64,000 bases of DNA from Cohnella lupini (lineage in GTDB: Bacteria; Bacillota; Bacilli; Paenibacillales; Paenibacillaceae). The notes beneath the pieces are model-generated. The model did not search any database. It was not told the DNA's origin and was given only the letters and a program-made list of their open reading frames with translations. How positions within the stretch are numbered: the first letter of the stretch is position 1; each line of letters starts with the position of its first letter. The translations under genes were made by a program, and so were the position numbers. Where the stretch lies: the NCBI RefSeq assembly GCF_003386205.1, contig NZ_QRDY01000006.1, positions 124,001 to 188,000 on the forward strand, given 5' to 3'. Below are positions 17,928 through 26,430 of the stretch, in pieces.

Positions 17928-20242
17928 CCGCGCGCCTCCCTATTCCGCCAGATGAGCTCCGGCGTCAAAGGCAGCTCGTTCAATTCGACTTCGGCCGCCA
18001 CCGACAGAGCATTGGCCAGAGCCGCGGGCATTCCGATCGTACCATGCTCTCCGATGCCGCGAGCGCCATAAGGCCCCTCCAAGAATGGCGTTTCCACGAA
18101 ATCCACCAGATATATCGGGTTTTCTCCGAAGCGAATCATTTTATAGGAACGTAGCTGCGGATTCAACACGGCGCCCTTGGCATCGAACAGGAAAGCCTCT
18201 CGGCTGGCGAAGCTGAGCCCCATATTCATTCCGCCCGCCACTTGACCGCGCGCGGTCCCTTCGTTGATGACTTTGCCGGCATCGATAACGGACGCCGCCT
18301 TAACGATTCGATACGTACACTCCCGCGTATCGAACTCGACTTCGACCGCTTCCGCCCCGACGGTCCATTGCAGCCCGGGAATGCCTCGGCCCGTCTCCGG
18401 ATCGAGCCGGCTCTGACGATGAACGCGGTAACGTCCGCGACCGATGACGGGTTCCCCGGACGCGCTGCCGTCCGGATACATATATCCGCTGGCAATCGCG
18501 CCTATCTCCAAGCTAACGCTCGGATCGTCATTGGCGTATACTTTGCCATGACCGACCTCTAACGTCTCCGGAAGCCTGCCGAGCACGATTGCCGCGTTCC
18601 GCTTCAGCTGCGCTATGACATCCTCCGCCGCATCCAGCACGGCGCGGCCGACCATCGTCGTACTGCTGCTGGCTACGGTTTTCCAATGCTCCGGGGTAAT
18701 CTGCGTATCGACATCCATCTTGACATGCACCAGCCGGACAGGCATGTTCATCCGCTCCGCGAGAATTTGCGCCATGACGGTTCGATTGCCTTGCCCGATC
18801 TCCACCGAGCCTATGCTCAAATTCGGGGTCCCGTCGTGATTAAACGTAATCGTCGCTCCCGAGCCCGTATCGACCGCGGAACCGGATGTTTTCCATATGC
18901 AAGCCAGCCCAATCGCTCTAACTTTATGGCCATCCAGGACGATTCGTTGTCCTTCGTCCCACCGAATGAGGCTTTTCAATTTATCGATGCACTTCGTAAG
19001 ATCGCCTAGATTGCTGCTATCGAACGGCGCTTGAGTCGGCGAAGTATCCCCGGCCTTGATGGCGTTGAGATAACGCAATTCCATGGGATCCATCCTCAGT
19101 TTCTTCGCCAGCAAATCCATCGTGCGCTCAACGCAGAACATAGCCTCCGTATGCCCGAACCCGCGGAACGCCGTGGCATACGGATGGTTCGTATATACGC
19201 TTAACGCATCGCACCATACATTGTCGATCCGATATGGCCCCGTGCAGTCTACGGCGGCCGCTTGGGTAACCAATGCCCCTTCGTCCGTATAACCGCCGTT
19301 ATCGAACAGGAAGGTGATTTCCCCCGCGGTCAATTTTCCTTCCCTTGTCGCGGCAAGCTTTACTTTCGCTTCCAATCCGATATGGCAAGGCGATCCGACC
19401 AAGTCCGTCTCGCGGATATTATTAAGTTTAACCGGCCTGCCCCCGCACGCCGTCGAAGCCAAGTAGGCGATATATTCCAGCTGACAGGAGCCTTTGCCTC
19501 CGAATCCGCCTCCGACGAACGGAACTTTTACCGCTACCTTGGATTGATCCACTTGGAAAAACCGTTGAAACAAGCGTTTGATGTTATACGGGTCCTGAGT
19601 CGACGTTCGAACCTCGACGAGACCGCTCGGCATCGCTTCGACGATGGCGCATCGCGGCTCCATCGCTCCATGGTCGGAAGTATTGAAAGCATAAGCGCCT
19701 TCAACGACGAATTCTCCGGCCGCCCACCCCGACCTCATGTCGCCTTTGCGGATTTTGACGCGATTGCCGACGTTCGTGCCGGGCTCGGGGTAGACGTCTC
19801 CATACTTCCTGTAGCTTCCCAAATCCTCGTGAACCAATGCCGAATCCGGCTTCAATGCTTGACTAGGCGAACTAACGTAAGCAAGCGGGCGATATTCGGC
19901 GCGAACAAGCTCTGCCGCCCGTTTGGCGATATGTTCTGTTTCCGCGACTACGACGGCAATCGGTTCTCCGAAATATCGTACCTTATTGACCGCAAGCGGC
20001 GGACGATCGGCAAGAACGCCTCCGGTGAGTACGGGAAAATATTGTCCGGTGATGACCGCTTGCACGCCTCTGACCGCCAGAGCTTGCGAGATGTCGATGG
20101 ATAAGATCTGAGCATGCGACACTGGGCTTAACACAAGCCAACCGTGCAGCAAACCCGGAGATTGCGTATCGTTCGCATACCGGGCGAATCCGGTCACTTT
20201 ATCTTTGGATTCAATTCTAGGAACGGCTTCCCCGATGGTCAA
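17924..20242 (-). CDS. Molybdenum hydroxylase, molybdopterin-binding catalytic subunit
   Basis: A 772-residue catalytic subunit that would hydroxylate a heterocycle or aldehyde. Visible features: N-terminal domain (PRIESKDKVTG...), RGFGHTEAM, the cofactor contact SVEIGQGNRTVMAQ, and the active-site glutamate in GARGIGEHGTIG near the C-terminus. The substrate cannot be inferred: the key pocket residues differ among xanthine, nicotinate and aldehyde enzymes. I prefer the TTG at 20242, seven bases after a GGAGGGGG site; a GTG at 20251 sits too close to that site. No maturation genes (XdhC/MocA type) are in this window. It heads a three-gene operon. Confidence 0.92.
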   Translation of the reverse strand: MTIGEAVPRIESKDKVTGFARYANDTQSPGLLHGWLVLSPVSHAQILSIDISQALAVRGVQAVITGQYFPVLTGGVLADRPPLAVNKVRYFGEPIAVVVAETEHIAKRAAELVRAEYRPLAYVSSPSQALKPDSALVHEDLGSYRKYGDVYPEPGTNVGNRVKIRKGDMRSGWAAGEFVVEGAYAFNTSDHGAMEPRCAIVEAMPSGLVEVRTSTQDPYNIKRLFQRFFQVDQSKVAVKVPFVGGGFGGKGSCQLEYIAYLASTACGGRPVKLNNIRETDLVGSPCHIGLEAKVKLAATREGKLTAGEITFLFDNGGYTDEGALVTQAAAVDCTGPYRIDNVWCDALSVYTNHPYATAFRGFGHTEAMFCVERTMDLLAKKLRMDPMELRYLNAIKAGDTSPTQAPFDSSNLGDLTKCIDKLKSLIRWDEGQRIVLDGHKVRAIGLACIWKTSGSAVDTGSGATITFNHDGTPNLSIGSVEIGQGNRTVMAQILAERMNMPVRLVHVKMDVDTQITPEHWKTVASSSTTMVGRAVLDAAEDVIAQLKRNAAIVLGRLPETLEVGHGKVYANDDPSVSLEIGAIASGYMYPDGSASGEPVIGRGRYRVHRQSRLDPETGRGIPGLQWTVGAEAVEVEFDTRECTYRIVKAASVIDAGKVINEGTARGQVAGGMNMGLSFASREAFLFDAKGAVLNPQLRSYKMIRFGENPIYLVDFVETPFLEGPYGARGIGEHGTIGMPAALANALSVAAEVELNELPLTPELIWRNREARG

Positions 20243-20379
20243 AGTACCCACCCCCTCCCGAAATCGGCTTCCTACATCCTATAGCGATAATTATTGTCCT
20301 ATTCTTCGGTAGCTGCTTAAAGAGAAAAAGCATAACGCGCGCCCGCTGTATCGCGGTTACGGTCATGCTTAACGGTCGA

Positions 20380-21060
20380 CTATTCAAGCAACGCCAATGG
20401 CTTCGCAAGATCTTTCCATCGATCGGGAATCAGCTGAACATTATCGGCGTAGACGCCTCGTAAATGCTTGGACAAATGATAGGCTCCGTTTTCGATTAGC
20501 ACCTCTCGAATTTCAGATGCGGTAACCGGCACAAGGTTACTCGCGAGGCTCTTGAACGAGTTCAAGGGCAAGTGCATTTCGGGACTCTTCCTGTAGGAAC
20601 ACTTATTCGGATAACGCGGCGAGCTTCCGGAATCGTATTTCGATAATTTTACCGAGTCATAATGCTCCGATAATAAGGAACGCGCATCGAAAACAAGAAT
20701 GGCAAAATCTTCATCGGGTTCCCTGCGAGCGTATGTGTCCAGCATTTTCCGGCAATCGCGCAAGGTGGGCCAGAAAAAGACATGCCGATCGATGGAAGCC
20801 CGAAATTGTTCCTGCGTACTCGATGGATCGATCATGCTGTCGGGAATTTTCAAATGAGCATTGATCGTTATCGAATGGCTTCCTAGCTTTAACTCCCTCG
20901 CCTTTGATCTGCGCTCGCCTGCGAAATGAGGATCAAGGCCATAACTGGATTTCAACGCATCGTAATGCGCAACGGCAGGCAAGTTTCTTGCTCTCGTAAA
21001 ATGATACAATGATTTTCTTCCGGGGGCATTGGTTACTGAACCGATAATCGCGTCTTTCAT
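20380..21060 (-). CDS. Uncharacterised protein with an ADP-ribosyltransferase-like N-terminus
   Basis: A 226-residue protein, no signal or membrane segment. Near the start is LYHFT (18-22) followed by NLPAV, the pattern seen at the beginning of DarT/DUF7002-type ADP-ribosyltransferase-like proteins (YHxT then a short helix). HVFFWPT (92-98) could be the next conserved strand. I do not see the catalytic Glu motif clearly, so activity is uncertain. An alternative is an unrelated fold with a similar opening. A good GGAG site precedes the ATG. It is not in an obvious operon: 34 bases separate it from the hybrid kinase stop, on the same strand. Confidence 0.5.
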   Translation of the reverse strand: MKDAIIGSVTNAPGRKSLYHFTRARNLPAVAHYDALKSSYGLDPHFAGERRSKARELKLGSHSITINAHLKIPDSMIDPSSTQEQFRASIDRHVFFWPTLRDCRKMLDTYARREPDEDFAILVFDARSLLSEHYDSVKLSKYDSGSSPRYPNKCSYRKSPEMHLPLNSFKSLASNLVPVTASEIREVLIENGAYHLSKHLRGVYADNVQLIPDRWKDLAKPLALLE

Positions 21061-21094
21061 GCTCCCACTCCTTCGGAAAACGCTATTCGATTCT

Positions 21095-24000
21095 CTATTT
21101 CTTAACGAAGAATGAAACGGTCGTGCCCCGATCCGGTTGACTTCGAATTTGAAGCCCTTGCCCGTAAATCTGCTTCAGCCGGCGATCGACGTTGAGCAAG
21201 CCGATTCCCTGCTTATCATCGGAGCGCTTGTGCAGTAGGCGGTTCAACGTTTCTTCTTCCATCCCTTTGCCGTTATCCGTCACGACGACTTCCACGCGAT
21301 CTTCCCGATCCAAGATACCGATCGTGATCCGCCCTCCCGCGGTTCTGCTCAAAATTCCGTGCCTTAACGCGTTTTCTACCAACGGCTGAATGGAAAGCGG
21401 GGGAATCATCAGACTTAAATCCGCGTTGATCTCCCACTCGACGAGCAATCGGTTCTCGAAGCGTTCCTTCTCGATATATAAATAAGAGCGAACGAAATCG
21501 AGCTCGCGCTCCAGCAGAACAAGCGATTCGGCATTCTTGAAATCGAAGCTCGACCGTAAATAATTGCTGAACTCGTTAAGCAACTGGCGCATTTGAGCGA
21601 GATCGATCTCGCTCAGCGCGGCTATCGCGTTCAGTGAATTGAATAGAAAATGCGGTTTAATCTGAGCTTGCAGCCATGCCGCTTCCATGCTTAACCGTTC
21701 GTTCACCGACCGGTTCAAATCGGTTAACGCCTTCACGCGGGTTCTCAACTCGATCGCGTCCGCAGGTTTCGCGATATAATCGTTTGCCCCCGATTGGAAT
21801 CCTGCGGCGATATCCTCCGTCCTGTTGCGAGCGGTCAAGTGGAGTATCGGCAGCTCGGACAACGAATAACGCTCGCGTATCGCTCGCGTTAATTCGTAAC
21901 CGGACATGCGAGGCATCATGATGTCGGTAATGACCAGATCCCACTCCTTGCTCTCCAGCCGGGACAGAGCTTCTTTGCCGCTTGTTACGGCTACGACGTC
22001 AAATGAATACTCGTCGAGTATGCTTTCCAATATTCTCAAATTAAGCGCGTCATCGTCAACGATCAATATTGCCGGTCTTTCCTTTGCTGCGACCGTAACC
22101 TGTGCGGTATTCGCGATTGATACATCGCTGAAGAACGCTGCCGCCGTTTCGGCGTGAGCGACGCTAGAGAGCGGCGCATCAACCGGCGTCTCCCGCACGA
22201 CGGTTTCGGGGATTGGTAAAGTAAAAGTAAACACCGAGCCTTTACCAGGCGATGAGCTCGACTCCAACTTTCCGCCATGCAGTTCGACAAGCTGCTTGCT
22301 AATGCTTAATCCAAGACCGATTCCGCCTCCATGGGCAGCCGTCATTCCAGAATCGCCTTGCGCGTAAGGTTCGAAAATCGCACGTTGGGTTTCCGTGTCC
22401 ATCCCGATCCCCGTGTCCTCTATGCTTATATAAGCAATTCTGTTTTTCACGTCGGCACGAATCGTAATATTTCCTTCGTCCGTGAATTTCATCGCATTGT
22501 GAAGAAGATTGTATAAGATCTGAATCAATCGGTTCTCTTCGGCCATTACGGGGGGAAAGTCGTCCGGAATCCGATTGACTAACCGAACAGGTTTCCCTTC
22601 CAACATCGAGCGAAGCATGTCGATGACGCCTACGATAACGTTTTGTATTTGAATGCTTCGAGCTTGCAACTTAATATTCTCTTCTTTCAGCCGCGTTAAA
22701 TCGATCAAATCGTTCAGCATGAACGACATTCGCCGGCCGACCGTTAGAATCAGCTCCAGATTTTGAACGCTTTTGCCGTTTAACGATTGTTTATCGCTGT
22801 CCAGAACGATTTGAGTCATATTCAGCATGCCATGAAGAGGATTTCGCAATTCATGGGAGGTGTTCGCCAGAAAATCGTCCTTCTGTTTGTCCGCTTTCCG
22901 CAGCTCGATGGACATCTTCTCCGACTGCGCGAACGTATGGATATAACGCTTGAACCAATAGGAAACGAAGGCAAGGAAGGAAACGACCAGATCGACGGGA
23001 TAGTAGAATATCTCGATCAAGCCCGCGTCCTTCGCGAAACTCCACACCATATTATTCGCCAGCGCGGAAGCTCCCAGCAATAACGCTATGGCATCCTTGT
23101 CGCTCTTCATTGCCGTTCGCAAGGTAATTACCGGCACGATAAGAAAAGAAAGCAAAACGAAACCCGTAACCCCTCCGGAAACCGGTAGCACGTATTGAAC
23201 GGGCGCAAGCGTGACATATAGAGCGAATATCGCGCCTACTATGGAATACCATCTAAAAACCTTTACATTCAAATATTCAGTTAACAGCCGTTTCGTAAAT
23301 TCAAGCATAAAGACGGAAGCGCCCAAAAAGGATACGAGTTGAATTCTGGAGAACCATTCATAATTGAGCGGAAACCAAAGCGACAACAGCATATCGTCCG
23401 ATACGAGAACCCACAAAGTCGAGAAGCCTATGGCTCCCGCGAAATACATGAGAACCCGCTGTCTTACGCCGATAAAATACAATATAAAGGCGTAAACCGC
23501 GTGCAGAATAAAAATCGCGCATACCATTAGTTGCAGCCCTATTGCCAGCCACGTTTCTCGGTTAATGGCGGCGTCCGTTCCGAACGAAATGGATTTGACT
23601 ATACCGCCGGATCGAACGTCGTCGAAATTAGATACTTGGACGACAAGATCGATCACTTCTCCTTCGGGGTGAAAAATGGCTGAATACGGCGCATTACGGG
23701 CGACATAACCTTCCGCGCTCCGTGCTGGATTTCCCGAACTCGCCAGCCTTTCGCCATTCACGTACAACGCGGATGAGGATGGAACGTTGAACAACCGAAT
23801 CCCGTACTGCAGCTCTTCGTCCGGATCTATCAGAATTCTTAGGCGATATGTCCCGATACCTATCGGAGACTTGGACTGCGAAGGCAGCTTTGATTTCCAA
23901 TTTCCGGGAACGCGAATAAACTCCGGATGAGCATCCGAAGCGGTCATACCGATGTCCCCGCCCTCGAGAAGGGTATTAGGGTAAAATTGCCACTCCCCAT

Positions 24001-24172
24001 CTAATTTAAAGGAGTGCGCGGATGAAAGCTTCCAGCCGCGCAGGTCTAATTCGCCTCTTGCGACGTTCGGATGATCGGAAGGCGAATTCACTAAGATCCA
24101 GAGAATTCGAACCGCTATAAGCAGAATAAGAAACGCGCTGGTGACGACGATTATTCTAGTTTTATTTCGCAT
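21095..24172 (-). CDS. Hybrid sensor protein: 7TMR-DISM, HisKA kinase, receiver, LytS-type kinase
   Basis: A 1025-residue membrane sensor. Order: TM (7-27); an extracellular beta-sandwich 7TMR-DISM domain with LDLRGWKLSS and LDGEWQFYP; seven TMs (about 205-405); a HisKA dimer with the phospho-histidine in NTSHELRNPLHG; an HATPase ending in TFTLPIP; a receiver with the phospho-acceptor Asp in LVITDIMMPRMSG; and a second kinase of the LytS/YesM His_kinase type (QIKPHFLFNSLNAIAAL) with its own HATPase ending GTTVSFFVKK. Two different histidine kinases in one chain is uncommon. It has no adjacent response regulator, so its output partner is unknown. Confidence 0.92.
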   Translation of the reverse strand: MRNKTRIIVVTSAFLILLIAVRILWILVNSPSDHPNVARGELDLRGWKLSSAHSFKLDGEWQFYPNTLLEGGDIGMTASDAHPEFIRVPGNWKSKLPSQSKSPIGIGTYRLRILIDPDEELQYGIRLFNVPSSSALYVNGERLASSGNPARSAEGYVARNAPYSAIFHPEGEVIDLVVQVSNFDDVRSGGIVKSISFGTDAAINRETWLAIGLQLMVCAIFILHAVYAFILYFIGVRQRVLMYFAGAIGFSTLWVLVSDDMLLSLWFPLNYEWFSRIQLVSFLGASVFMLEFTKRLLTEYLNVKVFRWYSIVGAIFALYVTLAPVQYVLPVSGGVTGFVLLSFLIVPVITLRTAMKSDKDAIALLLGASALANNMVWSFAKDAGLIEIFYYPVDLVVSFLAFVSYWFKRYIHTFAQSEKMSIELRKADKQKDDFLANTSHELRNPLHGMLNMTQIVLDSDKQSLNGKSVQNLELILTVGRRMSFMLNDLIDLTRLKEENIKLQARSIQIQNVIVGVIDMLRSMLEGKPVRLVNRIPDDFPPVMAEENRLIQILYNLLHNAMKFTDEGNITIRADVKNRIAYISIEDTGIGMDTETQRAIFEPYAQGDSGMTAAHGGGIGLGLSISKQLVELHGGKLESSSSPGKGSVFTFTLPIPETVVRETPVDAPLSSVAHAETAAAFFSDVSIANTAQVTVAAKERPAILIVDDDALNLRILESILDEYSFDVVAVTSGKEALSRLESKEWDLVITDIMMPRMSGYELTRAIRERYSLSELPILHLTARNRTEDIAAGFQSGANDYIAKPADAIELRTRVKALTDLNRSVNERLSMEAAWLQAQIKPHFLFNSLNAIAALSEIDLAQMRQLLNEFSNYLRSSFDFKNAESLVLLERELDFVRSYLYIEKERFENRLLVEWEINADLSLMIPPLSIQPLVENALRHGILSRTAGGRITIGILDREDRVEVVVTDNGKGMEEETLNRLLHKRSDDKQGIGLLNVDRRLKQIYGQGLQIRSQPDRGTTVSFFVKK

Positions 24173-24366
24173 AATTCCTAATAATTCGACAGGAAAATGT
24201 TATTCCCTTCTTGTTTTCCATTGAGCGATTTCGGCGATTCCAAGTCCCTAAAAACTTCCCCATCCTAATTTTAAGTATATAACCTACTATTTCCGATCCA
24301 AGTTCACCGAAAATTATGTTAAAATTAACATATCGCTATGCGAACACTCCAAGTAAAGGAGATTAA

Positions 24367-24774
24367 ATGATGAATATTCGTTCTTTTTTATTGCCTAAAG
24401 CCGAAGTTGCTTATATCACGACCACCGCGACGATGCGCGACGCGCTGGAGCTATTGGACACCTGCCATTATTCGGCGATACCCCTTATCGATCACGAAGG
24501 TAAATATGTAGGAACCTTATCCGAAGGCGACTTGTTATGGAAAATGAAAAATACGCCCGGAATCTCCTTCGACAATATGCATCAGGTTCCGATCATGGAA
24601 ATCAAAAAAAGGATTCGCAACGAATACGTCTCGGTCGACGCGCAATTAGACGATATGCTCGCGCTCGCCGCCGACCAGAATTTCGTTCCCGTTGTGGATG
24701 ACGAAATCCTTTTTATCGGCATTATCCGTCGCAAGGATATTATCGAGTATTATACGAGAAGCATTACTGATTAA
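24367..24774 (+). CDS. Two-CBS-domain protein
   Basis: A 135-residue protein consisting of two CBS motifs in tandem: residues about 8-60 (HYSAIPLIDHEGKYVGTLSEGDLLW) and 75-130 (NFVPVVDDEILFIGIIRRKDIIEYY). Stand-alone CBS pairs bind adenine nucleotides; some Bacillus relatives (DarB/CbpB) bind cyclic di-AMP. Whether this one does is not shown. ATG at 24367 is chosen because AAAGGAG lies six bases upstream; the second ATG at 24370 is possible. It is transcribed alone, with a terminator at 24838-24875. Confidence 0.85.
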   Translation: MMNIRSFLLPKAEVAYITTTATMRDALELLDTCHYSAIPLIDHEGKYVGTLSEGDLLWKMKNTPGISFDNMHQVPIMEIKKRIRNEYVSVDAQLDDMLALAADQNFVPVVDDEILFIGIIRRKDIIEYYTRSITD

Positions 24775-24837
24775 GCGTGCACAGATGTCCACTAGAGATT
24801 ACCACCACTTCACCAAGATTAATGATAGAAATCCCTG

Positions 24838-24875
24838 TTCCCGTCGCGCCTTTCCGGCAACGCGGGAATTTTTTT
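24838..24875 (+). terminator. Terminator of the CBS-protein gene
   Basis: TTCCCG and GGCGCC-type arms pair with CGGGAA across an imperfect stem, then seven T residues follow. It lies about 64 bases after the stop. Confidence 0.7.
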
Positions 24876-24932
24876 GCGATTATCGCGAAATATTACTTTG
24901 ACACGCAGAGCAATTCGTGATAAATTTACTCC

Positions 24933-24971
24933 ATCAGATAGAGCTATGTCTGATAGAGCACTATCACATAG
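24933..24971. promoter_or_regulatory. Dyad upstream of padR, candidate autoregulatory operator
   Basis: CTATGTCTGATAG (24944-24956) and CTATCACATAG (24961-24971) are inverted copies, the second two bases shorter; a third half-site ATCAGATAG lies at 24933-24941. The site is 29-67 bases before the PadR ATG, so it could be where the PadR product represses its own operon. Confidence 0.5.
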
Positions 24972-24999
24972 AACAATTCTGCACGCAGGAGGACGCCAC

Positions 25000-25329
25000 A
25001 TGATTCGAAGCGACATTATACGCGGGCACTTGGATGCGATTATTTTGCGCCTCATCTACGAGAAGGATTATTACGGATACGAAATATCCAAAGAAATCGG
25101 CTTTCGCACGTACGAACGTTTTCAGATCAAAGAAGCCACGTTGTATGCCGTCTTTCAAAGGCTGGAACGCAAGGAGCTGATCGAATCCTATTTGGGAGAC
25201 GTCTCCCATGGCGGCAAACGCCGCTATTACAAAATCACTAAACTCGGCAAGGCTTATCTGCGGGAAACGATCGAGGAATGGAAGGAAATCAAAGAGATCA
25301 TCAATATATTCATGGAGGGATTAGATTGA
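25000..25329 (+). CDS. PadR family transcriptional regulator
   Basis: A 109-residue winged-helix regulator with the standard PadR start (RGHLDAIILRLIYEKDYYGYEI) and the wing with GGKRRYYKIT. The real start is ATG 25000, after GCAGGAGG; a longer frame upstream lacks a ribosome site and family match. The stop overlaps the next gene start by four bases (TTGA). PadR proteins with HAAS-domain partners usually form a signalling operon that responds to membrane or small-molecule signals; here the dyad at 24933-24971 is the probable operator. Confidence 0.9.
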   Translation: MIRSDIIRGHLDAIILRLIYEKDYYGYEISKEIGFRTYERFQIKEATLYAVFQRLERKELIESYLGDVSHGGKRRYYKITKLGKAYLRETIEEWKEIKEIINIFMEGLD

Positions 25330-25724
25330 AGAAAATTAACAAGCACGTCGAAGAATGGTTCAGCGACATACCGGACAACGAGCACAATCAGAGGATCAAA
25401 GAGGACATCGTCATGAACTTGGAAGAAAAGGTTAACGATCTTATGCGCCTAGGCAAAGCGGAGGAAGATGCCGTCAACAAAGCGATCGTGGACTTCGGGG
25501 ATATCGAGGATATCAAAGCCGAGTTGGGAGTAAGCGGAGTGAAACCGCGCAACCGCTTTTCCTTGCATCTCGGCTTCTCCCTGTGGGGGAGCGGGTTGAT
25601 CATTGCGTTGTCCGTCTTCATTAATTTCTACTATACTCCCGATTCGATTTGGTTCGTGTATCCTACCTTCGCCGTTGCTTGGTGGCCGTTATCCATGTTC
25701 TACAAATGGCTTGCGAATAGGTAA
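25326..25724 (+). CDS. HAAS-type (DUF1700-like) membrane protein with one WxxYP/WWP module
   Basis: A 132-residue protein. Residues 1-75 form a charged all-alpha domain (NKHVEEWFSDIPDNEHNQRI...VNDLMRLG...DFGDIEDIKAELG) like the HAAS/permease-prefix domain that accompanies PadR. Then come two membrane segments and the motif IWFVYP-x-FAVAWWPLSMFY, shared with the next gene. The start TTG at 25326 overlaps the PadR stop by four bases and has GGAGGG upstream, so PadR and this protein are co-translated. Confidence 0.85.
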   Translation: MKKINKHVEEWFSDIPDNEHNQRIKEDIVMNLEEKVNDLMRLGKAEEDAVNKAIVDFGDIEDIKAELGVSGVKPRNRFSLHLGFSLWGSGLIIALSVFINFYYTPDSIWFVYPTFAVAWWPLSMFYKWLANR

Positions 25725-25736
25725 GGGGGACTTCCT

Positions 25737-26369
25737 ATGACGAACAAGCGATTAGCCTTTGCCGTGACGGGAAGTTTAATGAGTATTTTCTTCCTCATTA
25801 TCGTCAATTATCTGACCACTCCGGGAGAAATATGGTTTCTCTATCCGGCTTTCACACTGCTTCAGTGGCCAATCAGCCTCTACTTTTTCTCGAGAGGCAG
25901 GATCAAGGATTATTCCGCCGTCACAAGCGTCCTTTTCATATTGTTATTGATTTGGGAAAACGGAATGCACTCTCCGGAACATCCCTGGTTCCTCTATCCC
26001 GCCTTCGCAATCATTTGGTGGCCGATTCTTATGTATGCCGGCCGGTTTGCCGGTACGCTCGCCATGGCCTTTATTGGCAGCCTAAGCATCATAGTTTCCT
26101 ACGGCATGTTGAATTTCTTCATTTCGCCGCAGTTTCCATGGGCGGTCTTTCCCGCCTATGCCGTACTCTGGTGGCCGTTGTCGATTTACTTCGGCCTCCG
26201 TAAGCAATGGTATGGTTTCTCCGTCTGGGCAACGATCATGAGCGGTCTGTTCTTTATCGTAACCAATGCCATAACGACAATGGAAATCTGGGCGATATAC
26301 CCCCTATTCGCTATCGTATGGTGGCCTCTTAGCATGTATTATTACCGCGTTAAAGCTTCACGGGTTTAA
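25737..26369 (+). CDS. Membrane protein with four repeated WxxYP...WWP modules
   Basis: A 210-residue integral membrane protein made of four copies of one module: WFLYPAF...QWPISLYF (33-50), WFLYPAF...WWPILMY (84-100), WAVFPAY...WWPLSIYF (135-151) and WAIYPLF...WWPLSMYY (185-201), spaced 51, 51 and 50 residues. The module before it in the previous gene makes five in total. Each has a hydrophobic helix, a short loop with WxxYP, then a helix ending in WWP. This resembles 2TM-domain proteins, expanded by internal duplication. The biological role is unknown. It follows the HAAS protein by 12 bases with a GGGGGG site. Confidence 0.75.
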   Translation: MTNKRLAFAVTGSLMSIFFLIIVNYLTTPGEIWFLYPAFTLLQWPISLYFFSRGRIKDYSAVTSVLFILLLIWENGMHSPEHPWFLYPAFAIIWWPILMYAGRFAGTLAMAFIGSLSIIVSYGMLNFFISPQFPWAVFPAYAVLWWPLSIYFGLRKQWYGFSVWATIMSGLFFIVTNAITTMEIWAIYPLFAIVWWPLSMYYYRVKASRV

Positions 26370-26370
26370 A

Positions 26371-26409
26371 AATAGAGAAAAGACCCGATGAGCGGGTCTT
26401 TTCTCTATT
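26371..26409. terminator. Bidirectional terminator between convergent units
   Basis: A 17-bp perfect stem: AATAGAGAAAAGACCCG and CGGGTCTTTTCTCTATT enclose ATGAG. The A- and T-rich flanks work for both strands. It separates the PadR operon from the importer binding protein. Confidence 0.9.
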
Positions 26410-26430
26410 GGCGTCGTCATGCTTGACTGA

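Noticed and set aside
20217-20408. 63-codon minus-strand frame in the gap before the molybdenum hydroxylase
   Set aside because: It has no ribosome site, overlaps both neighbours' ends, and has a composition unlike the surrounding genes.
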